From assembly GCF_000426245.1 (NCBI RefSeq), contig NZ_AUEZ01000001.1, positions 248,001-312,000 on the forward strand: a DNA stretch of 64,000 nucleotides, read 5' to 3'. A program made the translations under genes and the position numbers. This DNA comes from Bradyrhizobium sp. Ai1a-2 (GTDB lineage Bacteria > Pseudomonadota > Alphaproteobacteria > Rhizobiales > Xanthobacteraceae). Positions 60,304 through 64,000 of this stretch are shown piece by piece (the stretch's first letter is position 1; each line of letters begins with the position of its first letter). Under the pieces are notes generated by a model. The model was not told the origin of the DNA and searched no databases. It worked only from the letters and a program-made list of their open reading frames with translations.

Positions 60304-61066
60304 CGTCTCCCCCTGATTGCTCGACGTGAAGCTGTATCACGGAGGTAGCGGCCGAGGCGTCACGACCGGGTTATCGTGCGACCATGCTGAAGTCCGCAAC
60401 GGGGCAAAACCGGCAATGCTCTGATCGAGCAGAAGATTCTGCTTAGCTCCCAAAAGTCGGCATCTAGGACTGAACTCAAATGAGACAAATAAGTGATTGA
60501 TAGTAAATGCAAACTCTCCGTCGTCCCCATGATGGATTGGAGCGAGCGTTAAAGGTTTTCAAATGGTTAGAGGGCCGCGTGTGCACGACGTGTGCACCGG
60601 GAGATCAAAAAAAATCTCACCACAGCCAACGTGAGCAGGCTTGTGGCGCTATGTGCAGGATCTGAATTTCCGAGGGCAGGAGGCGGGCGAGTGCTTACGT
60701 GCAGTCTCAGCTGTTCGACGCGGAATGATCGAAATCGTGGGTTAGACTCCCACTCTCTCCGCCAGAGTTGCCATATCTTATTGATTCTAAAATGTTTTTC
60801 GAGTTTGCTCCTCGGGTTCATCTCCAAAATCTGCGCTATTTCCGTCCGTTATCTTCACGCCACGAGATACAGCGCGCAGATCAACTGATCCATATCGATC
60901 CGATGCACGTCGTAAAATTGGATATCAGGGCGCGCAAAACGGACTGTCTGAGAGCCGATCGATGCCGCTTTCGTACTCTCAGTGGCGGCGAACGCTGCGA
61001 ACCTTACCGTAGGTTCGACTCCTGCGGCATCATCCGGCGCTACCTTACGCCGAGGCACCGCGCGTC
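60304..61066. other. Gene-poor junction region holding a tRNA-Ser 3' fragment
   Basis: No gene is supported. Frames that read W-R-R-E-W-E-S-N-P-R on the minus strand are translations of the tRNA-Ser-like sequence, not proteins. GC content is visibly lower than in the flanks. Confidence 0.5.
60737..60764 (+). tRNA. tRNA-Ser 3' fragment (T-arm and acceptor end), likely an attachment-site scar
   Basis: GTGGG-TTAGACT-CCCAC (60737-60753) is a T-arm with a perfect 5-bp stem, followed by TCTCTCC and GCCA, the 3' acceptor strand and discriminator/CCA end of tRNA-Ser. The T-loop is TTAGACT rather than the usual TTCGAAT. No matching GGAGAGA 5' strand or anticodon arm lies upstream, so this is not a complete gene. 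Integrases often use this part of tRNA genes, and an integrase fragment follows 300 bp downstream. Confidence 0.7.
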
Positions 61067-61612
61067 ATGGCTGATCTCTCGTCAGCAGGCGGCATCGCGG
61101 CATCGATGCTCTACTTCCTGATCTTAACGGCGTGCCGCACCAACGAGGTGGTAGACGCATGCTGGCCCGAGATTGATCGGCCCTCATCGACGTGGAAGAT
61201 TCCCGGCGAACGCATGAAGATGCATCAGGACCATGTCGTGCCGCTTTCAGAGCCAGCACTCGCGATCCTCGATAAGATGCGTGATAGCTCCGAGGGTGCG
61301 TTGATTTTCCCTAACCTCGACGATGGACCGTTTTCAGAGAATGCCATGCTCGCGGTACTGAACCGCCTTGGCTACGGTCACGTTACCGTCCATGGATTCC
61401 GCTCAACCTTCGCAACTTGGGCCGAGGAATGCACAGACTATCCTGATGGTGTTCGCGAGGCAGCGCTCGCACACAAGTACAAATCAGAGACCACGGCAGC
61501 CTATCAGCGCGGGCGAAAGCTCGAGAAGCGACGCATCCTCATGAACGATTGGGCGCAATTTCTCGAAGGGTCAAATGTCGTCCGCTTCGATAAGCCGGTT
61601 AGTCAATTTTAG
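61067..61612 (+). pseudogene. Tyrosine recombinase (P4-type integrase), truncated to the catalytic C-terminal half
   Basis: 181 residues with the catalytic domain: Arg in L-T-A-C-R-T-N-E-V, WKIPGERMKMHQDHVVPLS, H-G-F-R-S-T-F (His-x-x-Arg), and L-A-H-K-Y-K-S-E-T-T-A-A-Y-Q-R-G with the second His and nucleophile Tyr. Whole integrases of this group have about 400 residues, and the N-terminal DNA-binding half is missing upstream. The catalytic set looks complete, but without the N-terminus it is unlikely to work. It lies 300 bp from the tRNA-Ser fragment. Confidence 0.88.
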
Positions 61613-61875
61613 ACAACTCTGCCTGCGTTCAGCCGATGCCGATCCAAGGCTCTGCCTTGCCGGCGGTCTCGAGTTGGAGATGATTTTCGAGGTAGTTGAT
61701 CGTCCACCTGAGCAGGCGTGCTCCTCTACCCAAAGAAATCGAGGCTGTGGACCGAACAGAGCACGAAGTCGTGCGAGCCGGCATCCGATAATGCACACGG
61801 TCCCGTGAGTGCTTTGACTCGAAAAGTCGGTCTGGCATGCTCAGAGACATCCGGGAACAACAGGATGCATCATAT

Positions 61876-62112
61876 ATGTCCAGCGCTGTGTCTATCACGT
61901 TTGACGCCCCGCTCGTAGCGTCGCCGAAGCAGGCAATGAGGGCTATCCAAGTCTCACGCAAAAAACTATACGAGCTTATCAACACGGGCGAGTTGCAGAG
62001 TTATACCGAAGGCAAATCGCGACGCATCATAGTCAAATCGATCAACGACTACATCGAGCGCCGGCTAGCAGCGGAAGCGGTTCGGCGCGGCCGCGCGGCT
62101 CCCGATGGATGA
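61876..62112 (+). CDS. Excisionase-family helix-turn-helix DNA-binding protein
   Basis: A 78-residue protein with the MerR-like helix-turn-helix of excisionases (HTH_17): A-x-R-A-I-Q-V-S-R-K-K-L-Y-E-L-I-N-T-G-E-L, then YTEGKSRRIIVKSINDYIERRLAAEA. Such proteins direct integrase or regulate island genes. AGGA precedes ATG 61876 by about ten bases; an in-frame ATG at 61837 is possible. It is probably part of the same remnant element as the truncated integrase. Confidence 0.75.
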   Translation: MSSAVSITFDAPLVASPKQAMRAIQVSRKKLYELINTGELQSYTEGKSRRIIVKSINDYIERRLAAEAVRRGRAAPDG

Positions 62113-62834
62113 TCAATCTCGTCGGTAGAGGGCCAAGGGGTGGCCACAGCCGAACCTGCTACCGGATCGTTATGAGCGGCAGAATAGCGATCAGCTTCGC
62201 TGAATTTCCTATGTTTTCGTTCGATTTCGATCGCGTTCGTTGCGCTTCGTTCATGCCGTTTCTGGTGCGAAACTGGTGCGGTTGCCCAACTCTCCGTTCG
62301 GAGGATATGGACCATCGCGTCGGGGCTCCCTAGCTAGTCACCTACAAAATCGCTTGCGAGGTTTACCCATTTCAGGCGGCTGGATCCGCATGCCTAGAGG
62401 GCATCGGCCTCTTGCGTTGCAATTCGATTCCTCCGACGCCCGCGGTTCGATTCCGACTGCACTTGCCGCCAACCAGATGCTGGAATTGTCTTGCACTTCC
62501 AGCGCCGCAAGCTGTCCCTGGCCGGAATCCTAGAAGACCACCAAGCAGCTGATAAACCGCAGTTTTGTGGTTACTAAGAACCGAGAATACCATCAGGCAT
62601 ACCAAGTCGACGTTTCACAATTTCGGTTCGAATCCGCTTCGGGCTCAGTTCGCGAGATCAGGAGCCATTCTCGTCAATTCCCTCTGAGCCCCCGTTGTGA
62701 GATCACAGCATGTTAGTGAACCCATGACCGTCCGAGTGTGCGCCCCGCTTATCGGGCTCATAACCTGAAGGTCGCAGACCGAGCTACCGCCAACGGCTGG
62801 GGCCGGCGATGACGTGTGAAGAGCACGTTAAGGG
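62113..62834. other. 722-bp stretch without a supported gene
   Basis: Only low-quality frames are present. Several T-loop-like GGTTCGA strings occur (for example near 62450 and 62626) without paired stems, plus the tRNA-fMet-like fragment at 62751. The stretch looks like decayed island DNA. Confidence 0.5.
62751..62777 (+). tRNA. tRNA-fMet-like fragment (anticodon arm and variable loop)
   Basis: TCGGG-CTCATAA-CCTGA (62752-62768) folds as an anticodon arm with one G-U pair and a CAT anticodon. AGGTCGCAG follows, as in initiator tRNA from anticodon stem to T-stem. The acceptor and D-arm are absent. It may be a second attachment scar or a chance likeness. Confidence 0.4.
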
Positions 62835-63080
62835 TCAGCAGCACCGGGTGGTTCCATTGCACCCGACACAAATTGCCTCACCACAGTAAGTCCTCCGATT
62901 GCAGCCGAGACAGCAATACTGAGGGTGAACACTCCGCGTCATTTTCCTAGTGCATTGTAGCACTTCGGTGTTAAAGAAACTCGCATTCAAAATAAGCACA
63001 CACCGTTTGGCGGCGGCATTAGAATTATTTGGGCACAGAAGCACGCAGGCAGTGACCACTGCAACAGTTAGCTTCACCAT
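62835..63080 (-). CDS. Possible small Cys-rich secreted peptide
   Basis: An 81-residue frame with GGGAG seven bases before ATG 63080. A signal-peptide-like start (VKLTVAVVTACVLLCPN, NAA-A cleavage near 24) is followed by a mature part of about 57 residues with ten cysteines, spaced C-C-CC-C-C-C-C-CC. I recognise no family. It sits in the decayed island, away from other genes, so it may be chance; the ribosome site plus signal plus Cys pattern argues for a real gene. Confidence 0.45.
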   Translation of the reverse strand: MVKLTVAVVTACVLLCPNNSNAAAKRCVLILNASFFNTEVLQCTRKMTRSVHPQYCCLGCNRRTYCGEAICVGCNGTTRCC

Positions 63081-63185
63081 TAGTTTTCTCCCACGCACGC
63101 AACTAGACATTCATACGTCGAGTGCTCCTGAGGCTCCAAGGCAAGGGACCGAGTCAGCCGGTCAACCTTGAAGTCTCCTCAGCCC

Positions 63186-64000
63186 CTATCCGGCGTCGTT
63201 TGCGCTGTGAGGTTCCTCGTTTGTATGCTTGAGCATTGCTTTGAGTTCTTCTTCGAGCGATCGCGGCGAAATTCCGAGTAGGCCAAATCCCGGCCGTCCG
63301 TCCGAAGCCGTGGTGTCGATCTGCATAAGCTCAACCTGATTGCGCGTGAGCGGCGGGCGCGGCAGGATCTCAGCGAACCCGGCGACGGCATCCCAGAAGG
63401 CAAAGGGTATTCGAACCAACACCGGCCGCACTCCTGCGGAACGCGCAACGGTTCGCAACAGCTCCTCATATGAGTAAATGCGCGGACCGGCCAATTCGTA
63501 GAGAGGATAAGGTCTTTGTGTTTGCCGCAGGATTTGTGCGATCGCCGCAGCGACGTCATCCACGTGCACCGGCTGAAGCCTCGTCCTGCCATCGCCGAAT
63601 AGCGGATAAGCCGGCAAAGTCCGAAGCGGTTTAAGAATGGTCGACAGAAAGGCGTCGCCCGCCGCGAAAATTACCCCCGGGCGAAGAATAACTGCGCCAG
63701 GGAATGCGGCTTGCACGGCCGCTTCTCCTTCGCCGCGACTGCGAATATAGGGCGAAGACGAGGCTGGGTCAGCGCCTATCCCTGATAGGTGCACAAACCG
63801 TTTGGTCCCGGCCCGCCGCGCCACTCTGGCGATTCTGGCCGCGGCTTCGACGTGCACCGAATGAAATGTGTCACCTCCATGCTCGACGTATAGGCTGATC
63901 GCGTTGACGACGCCGTCGGCACCCTCGACGGCAGCCTCTACGGAGCGCTCGTCATGTGCATCGGCGACGATCTGTTCCACGTTGTCGCCCTCGGCCCGCG
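63186..64000 (-). CDS. NAD(P)-binding epimerase-like protein (NDUFA9-like), N-terminus beyond the window
   Basis: The frame is open to the right edge, so the N-terminal Rossmann loop is missing. The visible 271 or so residues belong to an atypical SDR of the NDUFA9/YwnB type: AVEGADGVVNAISLYVEHG, VHVEAAARIARVARRAGTKRFVHLSGIGAD, YIRSRGEGEAAVQAAFPGAVILRPGVIFAAGD, then QPVHVDDVAAAIAQIL and a C-terminal substrate part. The S-x-x-Y-x-x-x-K site is changed (SSPYIRSR), as in complex I assembly-type members. A GTG at 63980 is internal, not the start. Confidence 0.88.
   Translation of the reverse strand, partial: RAEGDNVEQIVADAHDERSVEAAVEGADGVVNAISLYVEHGGDTFHSVHVEAAARIARVARRAGTKRFVHLSGIGADPASSSPYIRSRGEGEAAVQAAFPGAVILRPGVIFAAGDAFLSTILKPLRTLPAYPLFGDGRTRLQPVHVDDVAAAIAQILRQTQRPYPLYELAGPRIYSYEELLRTVARSAGVRPVLVRIPFAFWDAVAGFAEILPRPPLTRNQVELMQIDTTASDGRPGFGLLGISPRSLEEELKAMLKHTNEEPHSANDAG

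Noticed and set aside
60567..60827. Minus-strand frame reading W-R-R-E-W-E-S-N-P-R
   Set aside because: Known type of false protein made by translating a tRNA-Ser 3' end.
61010..61040. GTAGGTTCGACTCCTGC as a tRNA T-arm
   Set aside because: No acceptor strand or CCA follows and no cloverleaf can be made upstream.
62440..62640. GGTTCGATTCC and GGTTCGAATCC strings as tRNA ends
   Set aside because: The flanking bases do not form T-stems, so chance likeness is more probable.

Overview
The window looks like chromosomal DNA of a Bradyrhizobium-like alphaproteobacterium (Nitrobacteraceae). This rests on high GC, Shine-Dalgarno starts with many ATGA overlaps, at least eight perfect TTGA-N6-TCAA FixK/FNR boxes, a FixK-like regulator, and copies of the GAGCATGATC palindromic element common in Bradyrhizobium genomes. 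The genus is an inference from gene style and motifs; no database was searched.

Region 1 (about 1 to 25.9 kb) is a low-oxygen island. FixK boxes precede a GNAT acetyltransferase, a small Cys-containing secreted protein, an AI-2E-family permease, a PhaC-like DUF3141 hydrolase with pta-ackA-fabI, a CoA-transferase/MaoC operon, a divergent hydrolase-ialB / SulP pair, a glycine-rich secreted protein, a PPK2 operon, a DUF3302-HlyD pair, and a DUF3300-DUF2950 operon. A phasin, the FixK-like regulator, two response regulators and an orphan histidine kinase lie among them. The genes point to acetyl-phosphate and acyl-CoA handling, polyhydroxyalkanoate metabolism, polyphosphate and envelope change when respiration is limited.

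Region 2 (26.0 to 40.4 kb) holds a cold-shock gene, then a nine-gene leftward operon. It encodes an RND pump with its adaptor, then an Mrp-type cation/proton antiporter in E-F-DUF4040-G-B-C order, ending in a giant protein of two fused MrpD-like modules. A P2-type cation ATPase with altered ion-site residues and a second PPK2 follow.

Region 3 (40.4 to 51.4 kb) is the most unusual part. Seven closely packed rightward genes start from a -24/-12 (sigma-54) promoter motif and end against a convergent sigma-54 activator gene with intact GAFTGA. They encode two paralogous acidic-leader/glycine-zipper proteins, an HExxH protein, an unrecognised 692-residue protein, an alpha-oxoamine-synthase-like PLP protein, a composite HExxH/OmpA-like/papain-like protein and an amidohydrolase. 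No signal peptide is evident in any of them. I know of no described function for this set and propose it as the candidate undescribed system.

Region 4 (51.4 to 60.3 kb) has ordinary accessory genes: a substrate-binding-protein gene broken by one in-frame TGA, an OmpR/EnvZ-type pair, a RibD-like reductase, an amine oxidase, a sorbosone-dehydrogenase-like protein and a GrpB-family protein. Region 5 (60.3 to 63.2 kb) is gene-poor and decayed: a tRNA-Ser 3' end without its 5' part, a truncated tyrosine integrase, an excisionase-like protein, a tRNA-fMet-like fragment and a possible Cys-rich secreted peptide. The window ends inside an NAD(P)-binding epimerase-like gene.
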